Shown here: positions 6,860 through 13,357 of the stretch, piece after piece
How positions within the stretch are numbered: the first letter of the stretch is position 1
Layout: the number at the start of each line of letters is the position of its first letter
NCBI GenBank assembly: GCA_902765655.1
Contig: CACXAK010000051.1
Location: 1-13,357 of the forward strand
Source: an uncultured bacterium
Lineage (GTDB): Bacteria > Cyanobacteriota > Vampirovibrionia > Gastranaerophilales > Gastranaerophilaceae
Length of the DNA stretch: 13,357 nt
Direction: 5' to 3'
The notes under the pieces: model-generated
What the model was told of the DNA's origin: nothing
Databases searched by the model: none
The model's input: the letters and a program-made list of their open reading frames with translations, nothing else
Translations under genes and position numbers: made by a program

Positions 6860-7282
6860 ATGAAAGTTCAACAAATAAATAATCAGCCAAATTTTCAGGG
6901 ATATATAACTGTAAACGGATTAAATAAATCTCAGCAAAAGGTATATAACGGAATAAAAAATATGCTTGAGGACAAAGTTGGACATCTGGATCATACGATT
7001 TTGCATATTAACGGAAGTATTTCTCCTTACATGATAGGTTCTGATCCGCACATTAAGCCAAAATATGTTATTTTGCATACACAGGTAAAATCAGCAACAA
7101 AACCAACAGCAAGCACTTATATTGACACTTTAAACCCTAATGACTGGCTCAAAAAAACAGATAAAGTAGTACTTGCTCATATTGAATCAGATTTATACCA
7201 AAAAGCCAAGAATGGAGAATTAGAAAGCTTTTGGACAAAACTTAAAAACAAATTTTCCAAATTATTTAAAAAGGGCAAATAA
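6860..7282 (+). CDS. Conserved-looking hypothetical protein with N-terminal NFQG tag
   Basis: This is a 140-residue protein I cannot assign. It has no signal peptide or membrane segment. The N terminus reads M-K-V-Q-Q-I-N-N-Q-P-N-F-Q-G-Y. This resembles an N-terminal 'IN...(N/S)FxG' tag that I recall from many unknown proteins of gut Melainabacteria-like genomes (from memory, unverified). The middle is mixed alpha/beta, and the last 30 residues are strongly basic, ending K-F-S-K-L-F-K-K-G-K. A strong AAGGAG (6848-6853) overlaps the stop codon of the radical SAM gene and lies 6 bases before the ATG, so the two genes are likely translated from one message. It converges on the pilin-like pseudogene with only 25 bases between them. 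Confidence 0.75.
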   Translation: MKVQQINNQPNFQGYITVNGLNKSQQKVYNGIKNMLEDKVGHLDHTILHINGSISPYMIGSDPHIKPKYVILHTQVKSATKPTASTYIDTLNPNDWLKKTDKVVLAHIESDLYQKAKNGELESFWTKLKNKFSKLFKKGK

Positions 7283-7307
7283 AAACTAATGTAACTTGGA
7301 TTAAGAA

Positions 7308-7788
7308 TTAATAAACTTCTTTTACTTTCCCTACGGCTTCATTGGGATCATAATTACGAATTTTTGCTCTTATTTCAAATAATCTCAGGTCTTTACCGTA
7401 AATATTCGGTGCATCCTTACCGTTTACGTCAATTATACCCTTTATATTATTATTCTTAATCTGTGGCTTCATACATATTGCAGGGCCGTTTATATTCAGA
7501 AACACCGACAATCTCCCGCAAAAATTTCCCGGGCTTCAAACTGTAATCAGAAAGCTCCTTATCCGAATATAACGGGGAATGGAAATAATCTGCACCGTTT
7601 GTAATCATTACAGTAATCGCTTCTTCCAACCTCACGATTGCATTATCATAAGCAAGATTTAATGTTTTCAGCTTATATGCCGCTATACCTCTTAAACCCA
7701 AAATAACAGTTATAATAACCATTACTGTCAAAATTATCGGAGATTTCAAATCCACAGATGCTTTTCTTTTATTATTAAAATTTACCAT
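7308..7788 (-). pseudogene. Frameshifted pilin-like single-pass membrane protein
   Basis: Two overlapping minus-strand frames look like one gene broken by a single-base frameshift. The first (7788-7456, 110 residues) has a basic start, a hydrophobic segment at about residues 16-36, then an amphipathic helix (K-L-K-T-L-N-L-A-Y-D-N-A-I) as in type IV pilin-like proteins. The second frame (7511-7308) supplies the C terminus, including D-V-N-G-K-D-A-P-N-I-Y-G-K-D, a motif typical of such proteins (from memory). The change to the +1 frame must fall between 7459 and 7535, because the second frame has a TGA at 7536-7538 and the first stops at 7456-7458. The usual prepilin peptidase site (G/A before F-T-L-x-E) is not evident. 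The ATG lies 20 bases after yqeG, in the same operon. A sequencing error could produce the same pattern. Confidence 0.55.
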
Positions 7789-7808
7789 TTGATTTTCACC
7801 CGTAATAA

Positions 7809-8288
7809 TTATTTTTTTATACTCAATCTTTCCAATGCTCTGACAAAGCGTACAATTTTTGATTCGGTATCAGCTGTTATTGAATCAACCAAAATCGTTT
7901 TACAGCCCAAACGCTTTCCGCACAATATATCTGTCAACGGTCTGTCACCAACCAACACGCAATCTTTAGGATTTACATTGTGTTTTGCAAGAAACTGTAA
8001 AACTATACCCGTTTTTGGCTTACATGCATGAAATAAAACAGGGAAATGCGATATTTCACTGACTTTTTTGATATATTCAGGATTATTATTATTTGAAACA
8101 ACAGCCATAAAAAATTTTTCCTGAACTCTTTTGATAAAACTGTATATTTCATCCGTATAAGTACCGGATTTTGACGCCATCAGGGTTGAATCCAAATCAA
8201 ACAACATTGCTTTAATTCCCTGATTTTGAAGTTCATCAAGGTTTATGTCATAAATACTTTTTAAATTATAATCCGGTTTTATAAACAT
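7809..8288 (-). CDS. yqeG: YqeG-family HAD phosphatase (HAD IIIA)
   Basis: This is a 159-residue HAD-superfamily phosphatase. Motif I is F-D31-L-D33-S-T (nucleophile and general acid/base), motif II is V-V-S65-N-N, motif III lysine is K90 in C-K-P-K-T-G, and motif IV is V-G-D115-R-P-L-T-D120. The small size without a large cap domain and the sequence around these motifs match YqeG, the clade related to mitochondrial phosphatidylglycerophosphate phosphatase; the bacterial substrate is not established from sequence alone. The start ATG shares one base with the stop codon of the upstream U32-family gene, which suggests translational coupling. Length is normal for the family (about 160-175), and all catalytic residues are present. 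Confidence 0.88.
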   Translation of the reverse strand: MFIKPDYNLKSIYDINLDELQNQGIKAMLFDLDSTLMASKSGTYTDEIYSFIKRVQEKFFMAVVSNNNNPEYIKKVSEISHFPVLFHACKPKTGIVLQFLAKHNVNPKDCVLVGDRPLTDILCGKRLGCKTILVDSITADTESKIVRFVRALERLSIKK

Positions 8289-9532
8289 TACGCATATTCC
8301 TTTATTCCAACTGTTCTTGCCATTGCGTACTTATAATTCTGCGGCTCTTTTACAAATTTTACATATACTTCTGCATTTGTATTGCCAACTTCAAGTTCAA
8401 GTCCGTTTTCGTCATAAATTCCCAAAATTTTTGTAGTAAATTGCTCTGTTGGAGTGATTATCTCAATTTCGTCATTAGGCAACACTTTATTTTTTATTTT
8501 TACAAGGAATAAATCTTGTGCATTAATTTTTTCTTTCCCGTGAAATTCAAACAGAAAATCTGCCCCTGCAAGACCTTTTGACAAATCATAACTATACCCG
8601 CCTGAACCGTCACCCAAAGAAAAGCCCGTTGTATAACCTCTATTTCCGACTTTTTTAAGTTCTAAGAAATATTTTTCCATATCTGCGTTTGGATTTTGAT
8701 AAATTTCATCAATTGCAGCACGATACGTTTTTGCAACAGCAGAAACATAATAAAGACTTTTGGTTCTTCCTTCGACTTTGAATGAATCAACTCCCGCATC
8801 AATCATTTCTTTTAAATGGTGCACAAGACACAAATCATTAGGGCTTAAAATATGTGTTCCATGAGTGTCTTCATTGATTTCATAATATTCCCCGGGTCTT
8901 GTTTCTTCAACAAGCTTATAACTCCACCTGCATGGCTGGCAGCAATTGCCCTGATTTGAAATTCTTTCGCCTTTTGTAAAATAATCACTCAGCAAACATC
9001 TGCCCGAATAAGAAACACACTGTGCACCGTGTATAAAACATTCAACCTCCATATCGGGAACTTTGCTTTTAATTTCCGCAATTTCGGGAATTGAAAGTTC
9101 TCTTGCCAATACAACCCTTGTTGCTCCCATATCCTGCCAAAATTTTACACATTCGTAATTTAAAATATTTGTTTGGGTACTTACATGCAAATCTGTATTT
9201 GGCATATATTTTCTGAGTATATTCATTATACCGAAATCACTGACCAAAATTGCATCAGGATTTGCATCTTTTATGATTTCAATACATTCTTCCAAATGTT
9301 TAATATCTTTGTTAAAAGCAAAAATATTCAGCGTCATATATGCTTTTTTGCCGTATTTGTGCGCCAAATCTATTGCTGTTTTAAGATTCTCAAAGGTTAT
9401 AAGTTCACCCTTTCTCATTGCTCTCAAGCTGAAATCAACAACACCCAAATAAACAGCATCTGCACCATAATTTACGGCATATTCTAATTTTTCCAAGTTG
9501 CCCGCAGGCAACAACAATTCAACTTTTTTCAT
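8288..9532 (-). CDS. trhP: U32-family tRNA uridine-34 hydroxylation protein TrhP (YegQ-like)
   Basis: This is a 414-residue protein of peptidase family U32. It starts M-K-K-V-E-L-L-L-P-A-G-N-L-E-K-L and has the family signature H168-G-A-Q-C172-V-S-Y-S-G-R-C179, followed by N-Q-G-N-C-C198-Q-P-C-R. These cysteines are likely iron-sulfur ligands, as in family members studied. The length and the C-terminal beta-barrel-like region (about 330-414) match YegQ/TrhP, which forms 5-hydroxyuridine at tRNA position 34 using prephenate. The longer RlhA type is about 650 residues. An in-frame extension to 9670 adds 46 hydrophobic residues that overlap another gene and are not family-like, so the ATG at 9532 is chosen despite no clear Shine-Dalgarno. 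The stop overlaps the yqeG start by one base. Confidence 0.85.
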   Translation of the reverse strand: MKKVELLLPAGNLEKLEYAVNYGADAVYLGVVDFSLRAMRKGELITFENLKTAIDLAHKYGKKAYMTLNIFAFNKDIKHLEECIEIIKDANPDAILVSDFGIMNILRKYMPNTDLHVSTQTNILNYECVKFWQDMGATRVVLARELSIPEIAEIKSKVPDMEVECFIHGAQCVSYSGRCLLSDYFTKGERISNQGNCCQPCRWSYKLVEETRPGEYYEINEDTHGTHILSPNDLCLVHHLKEMIDAGVDSFKVEGRTKSLYYVSAVAKTYRAAIDEIYQNPNADMEKYFLELKKVGNRGYTTGFSLGDGSGGYSYDLSKGLAGADFLFEFHGKEKINAQDLFLVKIKNKVLPNDEIEIITPTEQFTTKILGIYDENGLELEVGNTNAEVYVKFVKEPQNYKYAMARTVGIKEYA

Positions 9533-9642
9533 AGTAATTAAATGATAATAAAAAATAATTAAATAATCAACCAAATAGGTGATGACCTTTTCTTCTAAAA
9601 ATGGAAAATAGAAATATAGATTTAAGAAAGAGAGAATAAAAT

Positions 9643-9777
9643 ATGAGAACAATAACAAACGCAACCGCAACTATCAAAGAAATCTGGTCATATCAACACC
9701 CTGTAATGCATACATGGTTTTTATTCAGCGCCGTTTCTTTAGGTTGCATGTTTACGGTATTGTTCTTGGCATTTTAG
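9643..9777 (+). CDS. 44-residue single-pass membrane protein
   Basis: This is a short open frame from ATG 9643 to TAG 9775-9777. The protein has a polar N terminus (M-R-T-I-T-N-A-T-A-T-I-K-E-I-W-S-Y-Q-H-P) and a hydrophobic C-terminal segment (about residues 22-44, W-F-L-F-S-A-V-S-L-G-C-M-F...), so it should span the membrane once. AAGAGAGA lies just upstream as a ribosome binding site, and a well-formed terminator lies 34 bases after the stop, supporting a real gene. It is divergent from trhP. The family is not recognised; the size and topology resemble small subunits or regulators of membrane complexes, but nothing specific can be claimed. Confidence 0.6.
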   Translation: MRTITNATATIKEIWSYQHPVMHTWFLFSAVSLGCMFTVLFLAF

Positions 9778-9811
9778 AATTTATAAATATATTCGCAACC
9801 CCCAAATTACT

Positions 9812-9843
9812 AACAGGCATCGTTTTATACGATACCTGTTTTT
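9812..9843 (+). terminator. Intrinsic terminator after the 44-residue gene
   Basis: AACAGGCATCG (9812-9822) and CGATACCTGTT (9830-9840) form an 11-bp stem with one C-A mismatch and a 7-base loop. The T-run at 9839-9843 follows directly. In the opposite direction the mismatch becomes a G-U pair but no U-tract follows, so the plus strand is favoured. Confidence 0.75.
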
Positions 9844-9889
9844 CGTAAAAATATGTGGAAACTAAAATTCCCGCAAGATTTTTATAATT

Positions 9890-11185
9890 TTATAATTCAA
9901 ATTCTTCTTTTGACATTTTTTCGTATTCTTCGGGAGTAACAGTATCGCAGGTCATACCGTCTTTTTGCATCGCTTTTTTAGCAAGCTTTGGAAGGTCATT
10001 GGTCAATTCTTCCGAAGCACAAATCAAATCTCTGTTTTTTTGTTCTGCTATTACCCGAATTGTAACTTCAGACGGGGAGCCGTCTTTACCTGCAGCTTTT
10101 TGAACATCATAACTTGCCCAATCATCAGGAATATCTTTAACATATTGATAATCTTTATCTGAACCCAGACGTTTATCTATCTCAGCACGCAAAACCTTTT
10201 CTACATAATCTTTTTGAGATGTAAAATGACATGGATGAACTATATCTTCACCGATAACTTCTTCAGGATCTCGTTTTTCGTATTTTTTGAATAATTTGGC
10301 CGCAGTTTGCAGATGATTTAGTTCTATTGCCAAAAATTCTTCCCAAATCGGCATAAGCATTTCATCTTTTTCGTCAGTCATACAATTGTGGTAAGTGCAG
10401 ACTTCCGTAAATTCGTGCATAAGTAATTTTTCATAGAAGGATTCAGACGGATCAATTAAAGATTCATACATCGTGACATGTTCTTCTTCAACATCTTTGA
10501 TTTCCGCATAAGTTTCTCTCAACAGTTCACTTCCATAAGCAAATCCGTGTTCTCCGTAGTAGTTGTGGGTTTGTTGCTCTCCCGCAACAAGAGTTAAAAT
10601 ATTAACTTTTGTCTGAGCAGATGCAGTTGCTTTATCGTAATGCTTGCGAAGTCTTATTATATTGCAGTTGTGATGGTTTTGTGTCGGACGCCCTAAGATT
10701 ACATCTGTCTGGCCCTGTACAACGGCATTCGGAGTAATACCATGTATCATATAAGCCCATTGAGAATATCTGTATAAATGGTCAAAATCTTCCAACAATC
10801 CAAAATCAAATGTTTCTTTGACATAAGGATCGGGTTCATTCTGTGCCATCCAGGCAGTCAGATCAACCGCAACCTGCTCATAACCCAAAGTCGTTTCCAA
10901 AACTGACTGATCGCATGGTGCAAGCCAGTTTATTGTTGTTTGCTGCGCATCTTCAATACGTTTTGTTTGTGCTAAAAATTCCAGTGTATCTTCGTCCTGG
11001 CAAACTCTTGCAAAATTATGTTTAAAATTCCACGCTTCGACTTCTATTCCGTTCATCAAAATCTGACGGGTTCGGGAATAACAGTTAACCTCGTTTTTGT
11101 TGTATTTTCTGTGCGCAATATCATGCCAGGTGCGTACTTGTTTTTCTAATGGTAAACCTTTTTCTTTTAAAGCATTAAAAGTCAT
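9890..11185 (-). CDS. Ferritin-like diiron protein, unassigned family
   Basis: This is a 431-residue soluble protein. The central region (about 195-305) shows the complete ligand pattern of a ferritin-like diiron four-helix bundle: E203 (E-Q-Q-T-H), E233-x2-H236, E258 (H-E-F-T-E), and E288-x2-H291 (E-L-N-H). Spacing between ligands within the two helix pairs is 30 residues each, as in rubrerythrin and ferritin-like proteins. About 190 N-terminal and 125 C-terminal residues flank the core without a motif I recognise; there is no rubredoxin-like C-x2-C centre. The reaction (oxidase, peroxidase or hydroxylase) cannot be deduced. The ATG at 11185 is chosen because AAAGGAG (complement 11194-11200) lies 8 bases upstream; a TTG at 11203 lies ahead of it. 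The gene is divergent from mfd. Confidence 0.75.
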   Translation of the reverse strand: MTFNALKEKGLPLEKQVRTWHDIAHRKYNKNEVNCYSRTRQILMNGIEVEAWNFKHNFARVCQDEDTLEFLAQTKRIEDAQQTTINWLAPCDQSVLETTLGYEQVAVDLTAWMAQNEPDPYVKETFDFGLLEDFDHLYRYSQWAYMIHGITPNAVVQGQTDVILGRPTQNHHNCNIIRLRKHYDKATASAQTKVNILTLVAGEQQTHNYYGEHGFAYGSELLRETYAEIKDVEEEHVTMYESLIDPSESFYEKLLMHEFTEVCTYHNCMTDEKDEMLMPIWEEFLAIELNHLQTAAKLFKKYEKRDPEEVIGEDIVHPCHFTSQKDYVEKVLRAEIDKRLGSDKDYQYVKDIPDDWASYDVQKAAGKDGSPSEVTIRVIAEQKNRDLICASEELTNDLPKLAKKAMQKDGMTCDTVTPEEYEKMSKEEFEL

Positions 11186-11275
11186 TTTATTTTCTCCTTT
11201 CAATCAGTAAAAAAATAAAATAAGTTTTTAAGTTTTTTAATTAGATAACAAGGCAAACCTCAATTACCAAATTTT

Positions 11276-11284
11276 TGCTATAAT
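11276..11284 (+). promoter_or_regulatory. Extended -10 promoter of mfd, possibly leaderless
   Basis: TGCTATAAT is a perfect extended -10 element (TGN-TATAAT). Only 6 bases separate it from the mfd ATG at 11291, so the expected transcription start falls on or next to the start codon. No -35 box of quality is seen, consistent with extended -10 promoters, and there is no Shine-Dalgarno. The divergent 87-bp gap 11204-11290 must also hold the promoter of the ferritin-like gene, for which I see no clear boxes. Confidence 0.65.
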
Positions 11285-11290
11285 ACATAT

Positions 11291-13309
11291 ATGTTTAACA
11301 TCAATGAAAATGATATTCCGTATCCTTATGAGCGGTTCAGGGCAAGATTGAAAGAGGGAGAATCTTTTGCCGTAACCGGTCTGACGACGTTTTTACGGCT
11401 GTTTTTACTCTCAAAAATCAAAAAATACGCAAAGAAAAAGGTTTTGATGGTAACTTCAACTGAACAAACCGCTCTGAAATATCAAAGCGATTTGAAAACC
11501 ATTTTTGATTTGGATGCGCAAATAATGCCTTTTCAGGATGTTTCAATGTACGAAACAATAAACCCGAATTTATATGATTATGCAAAACAAGTCGAACTTT
11601 TGCTTGAAAAACCTGATGTAATTCTTTGTCCTGTAAAATCACTGCTTGAAAAATTCCCTAACGCCGATTTCTTCAAGAAAAATTGTCTTAAAATCAAAGT
11701 CGGCGATACAATTGATTTGGGTAAATTTTCAAGACAGCTTGTGAATTTGGGTTACAAAAAAACTACAATGGTTAGTGATATTTCGGAATTCAGCATAAGA
11801 GGAGATATTGCAGACGTTTATTCTTTAAATCCACATCCGGTACGTATAGAACTTTGGGGTGATGAGGTCGTCGATATTCGTTATTTTGATAATGAAACCC
11901 AAAAATCAATTGAAAAAGCCAAAGAAACAACAATTTATCCCGTTTATAAATTCATTACTGCAGGTCAGGAAGATTTAGTAAAAGAATTACAAAGCGAACT
12001 TGACGATGACACCCCTGAAGAAAATTATTTTGAAGGCATTGAAGTTTTTCAAAGTTGTTTTAACAAGCAATTAACAGGTATTTTAGATTACTTCAAAGAT
12101 TATGTTTTGGTTTTTGACGAAACAACTGAAATATATTCAAAATACGAATTACTTGATGATGAATGTGAAAAAAGAAAAGAAGATTTACTCAAGTATTCTG
12201 CATCAACCCCTCTACCTTTGGGAGAGGGAGCAGTTGCAGGCGAATTTTTGAGCCGTGCAAATGCGGGTGAGGGTAATAATCTCAATAACCATTTTTCATA
12301 TGAAGACTTTTTGAGAGAAACATCATATTTTCAAAAAATCGGATTAAATAATTTTATTGACGGAAGTATGTTTGATGTGATTGAATTTAACGCTCAGCCG
12401 TTACGGAATTTTGAGGCAAACCTTGATGATATTTCGGATTTTATAAATAGTTATGCAGCTAACACAACTCAAAATGGGAAAAGTGAATGGTCGGTCATTA
12501 TAGCAACAAATTACCCGGAACGTGTGAAAGAAATTTTATCAGAGCGTGAAATTTACAATGTCGACTTTCAGAGTGCAACTGTTTGCGGCGGATGCATTTT
12601 AGAGGATTTTAAAACAATAATTATAACAGACAGGGAAATGTTTAATAAACGTCCCAAAGAAATCACATCCACCAAAAAATCTTATTACAAAGAAAAGCCC
12701 GAATTTATTGAAAATATAAACGACATAAAGCCCGGAGAATTTGTTGTTCACACAATTCACGGTTTAGGAATATACAAAGGGCTTTCAAAGCAGGAAATAG
12801 ACGGACAGTTAAAAGATTACCTTACAATTGAATACGCAAATAAAGACCGTCTGCATATACCGGCAGAACAAATAAACCTTTTATGCCGTTATCGCGGTTC
12901 CGGCACAGCAAAACCCAAACTGTCAAAAATGGGCGGTCGTGACTGGGAAAACACCAAAACAAAAGTTAAAAAAGCTGTTGAAACAGTCGCTTATGATTTG
13001 CTACGGTTGTATGCAAGACGCAAAATGCAGGAGGGGATAGAGTTTTTACCTGATACCAACTGGCAGATTGAAATGGAGGAAGCTTTTGAATACACAGAAA
13101 CTCCGGATCAGCTAAAAGCAATAACCGAAGTAAAATCCGATATGGAATCTTCTCAGCCGATGGACAGACTAATCTGCGGAGATGTCGGATTCGGAAAAAC
13201 AGAAGTTGCAATGCGGGCAATTTTTAAAGCGATAACATCGGGTAAACAGGCGGCAGTAATTGTTCCCACTACAATTTTAGCTCTGCAGCATTTTCAGACT
13301 ACGGAATAA
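11291..13309 (+). CDS. mfd: Transcription-repair coupling factor Mfd, N-terminal half, ended by in-frame TAA
   Basis: Mfd removes RNA polymerase stalled at DNA damage and recruits UvrA. The visible part has the UvrB-like N-terminal module (about 1-300), the CarD-like RNA polymerase interaction domain from about residue 480 (K-P-G-E-F-V-V-H-x-I-H-G-L-G-I-Y) to about 545, and the start of the translocase with Walker A G630-D-V-G-F-G-K636-T and V-I-V-P-T-T. Mfd is usually about 1100-1200 residues; this frame stops at 672 with TAA (13307-13309). The next 16 codons in the same frame still encode conserved Mfd sequence. Residues 306-328 are a translated palindromic repeat foreign to the family. The gene has an extended -10 promoter and no Shine-Dalgarno, and it is cut by the window edge. 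Confidence 0.9.
   Translation: MFNINENDIPYPYERFRARLKEGESFAVTGLTTFLRLFLLSKIKKYAKKKVLMVTSTEQTALKYQSDLKTIFDLDAQIMPFQDVSMYETINPNLYDYAKQVELLLEKPDVILCPVKSLLEKFPNADFFKKNCLKIKVGDTIDLGKFSRQLVNLGYKKTTMVSDISEFSIRGDIADVYSLNPHPVRIELWGDEVVDIRYFDNETQKSIEKAKETTIYPVYKFITAGQEDLVKELQSELDDDTPEENYFEGIEVFQSCFNKQLTGILDYFKDYVLVFDETTEIYSKYELLDDECEKRKEDLLKYSASTPLPLGEGAVAGEFLSRANAGEGNNLNNHFSYEDFLRETSYFQKIGLNNFIDGSMFDVIEFNAQPLRNFEANLDDISDFINSYAANTTQNGKSEWSVIIATNYPERVKEILSEREIYNVDFQSATVCGGCILEDFKTIIITDREMFNKRPKEITSTKKSYYKEKPEFIENINDIKPGEFVVHTIHGLGIYKGLSKQEIDGQLKDYLTIEYANKDRLHIPAEQINLLCRYRGSGTAKPKLSKMGGRDWENTKTKVKKAVETVAYDLLRLYARRKMQEGIEFLPDTNWQIEMEEAFEYTETPDQLKAITEVKSDMESSQPMDRLICGDVGFGKTEVAMRAIFKAITSGKQAAVIVPTTILALQHFQTTE
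12206..12274 (+). repeat. In-frame palindromic repeat element inside mfd
   Basis: This is a 69-bp block, exactly 23 codons, translated as T-P-L-P-L-G-E-G-A-V-A-G-E-F-L-S-R-A-N-A-G-E-G. It contains CCCTCTACC/GGGAGAGGG (12208-12228) as a hairpin with one mismatch. The outer ends pair as ACCC(C)TC/GAGGGT, and inner GCAGTTGCAGGC / GCCGTGCAAATGC arms are near-complementary. Its base composition is richer in GC than the flanks. The sequence resembles the dispersed repeat with CCCTCTCCCTTTGGGAGAGGG and GGTGAGGGT known from many bacterial genomes (from memory). It sits between charged helical sequence and N-N-L-N-N-H-F-S-Y-E-D, probably in a surface loop. Confidence 0.7.
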
Positions 13310-13357
13310 AGATTCAGACCGTTCGGGGTGAAAGTTGAACTTCTGTCACGTTTTCGA
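13310..13357 (+). pseudogene. mfd: mfd coding sequence continuing after the in-frame stop
   Basis: Directly after the TAA, the same frame reads R-F-R-P-F-G-V-K-V-E-L-L-S-R-F-R to the end of the window. This aligns without a gap to the Mfd segment after the Walker A region (E. coli R-F-A-N-W-P-V-R-I-E-M-I-S-R-F-R). The stop occupies the place of a charged residue (Asp in E. coli, Glu in B. subtilis). The gene therefore appears interrupted by a nonsense change rather than ending here. Whether it resumes intact beyond the window cannot be seen. Confidence 0.8.

Noticed and set aside
8288..9532. Annotation as a secreted collagenase or protease (peptidase U32)
   Set aside because: No signal peptide is present; length and C-terminal region fit the TrhP/YegQ tRNA modification clade, and the cysteine set suggests an iron-sulfur protein.
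9533..9670. 46-residue hydrophobic N-terminal extension of the U32-family protein
   Set aside because: It is not family-like, overlaps the start of the divergent 44-residue gene, and the family consensus begins at the ATG at 9532.
12100..12285. Minus-strand 61-residue frame across the mfd repeat
   Set aside because: It is the reverse translation of the palindromic repeat and mfd, without a ribosome binding site or family resemblance.
13307..13309. Alternative genetic code with TAA read as an amino acid
   Set aside because: TAA ends dnaE, mntA, pgeF, trhP and several other genes here in normal positions, so general recoding is not supported.

Overview
The window is AT-rich and gene-dense. 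It carries bacterial housekeeping genes mixed with small accessory genes and palindromic repeats. The gene families (DnaE, Mfd, PgeF, YqeG, a TrhP-type U32 protein, a TatD-associated radical SAM protein), the low GC, the signal peptide and the pilin-like fragment suggest a bacterium of the non-photosynthetic cyanobacterial sister lineage (Vampirovibrionia/Melainabacteria, Gastranaerophilales-like). This placement is inferred from protein style and is not proven by a marker gene in the window.

Layout. At the left edge the first 18 codons of a minus-strand gene (56..1) contain a 17-base A/T homopolymer. Next comes a complete minus-strand dnaE (3819..304), unsplit and intein-free. A 434-bp divergent intergenic region (3820-4253) holds two different palindromic repeat elements and promoters. 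Rightwards, hepT-mntA-pgeF form a tightly coupled operon: a HEPN/nucleotidyltransferase toxin-antitoxin pair of type VII design runs by one-base overlaps into the cell-wall editing gene pgeF. A secreted Pro/Tyr-rich protein, a TatD-associated-type radical SAM protein and a 140-residue unknown protein follow on the plus strand. On the minus strand, trhP (U32 family), yqeG (HAD phosphatase) and a frameshifted pilin-like gene form an operon from 9532 down to 7308. A 44-residue membrane protein with its own terminator sits at 9643-9777. A minus-strand ferritin-like diiron protein (11185-9890) is divergent from mfd, which starts at 11291 from an extended -10 promoter and runs off the right edge.

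Most notable: mfd has an in-frame TAA at 13307-13309 although the conserved Mfd sequence resumes at once in the same frame. It also carries a 69-bp, exactly 23-codon palindromic repeat inserted in frame (12206-12274). Other points of interest are the RX4HXY/GSX10DXD toxin-antitoxin pair coupled to pgeF, the intact extein junction in DnaE where cyanobacteria carry their split intein, the interleaved palindromes at 3950-4025, and the single-base frameshift in the pilin-like gene. No tRNA, rRNA, CRISPR array, transposase or phage gene was seen.
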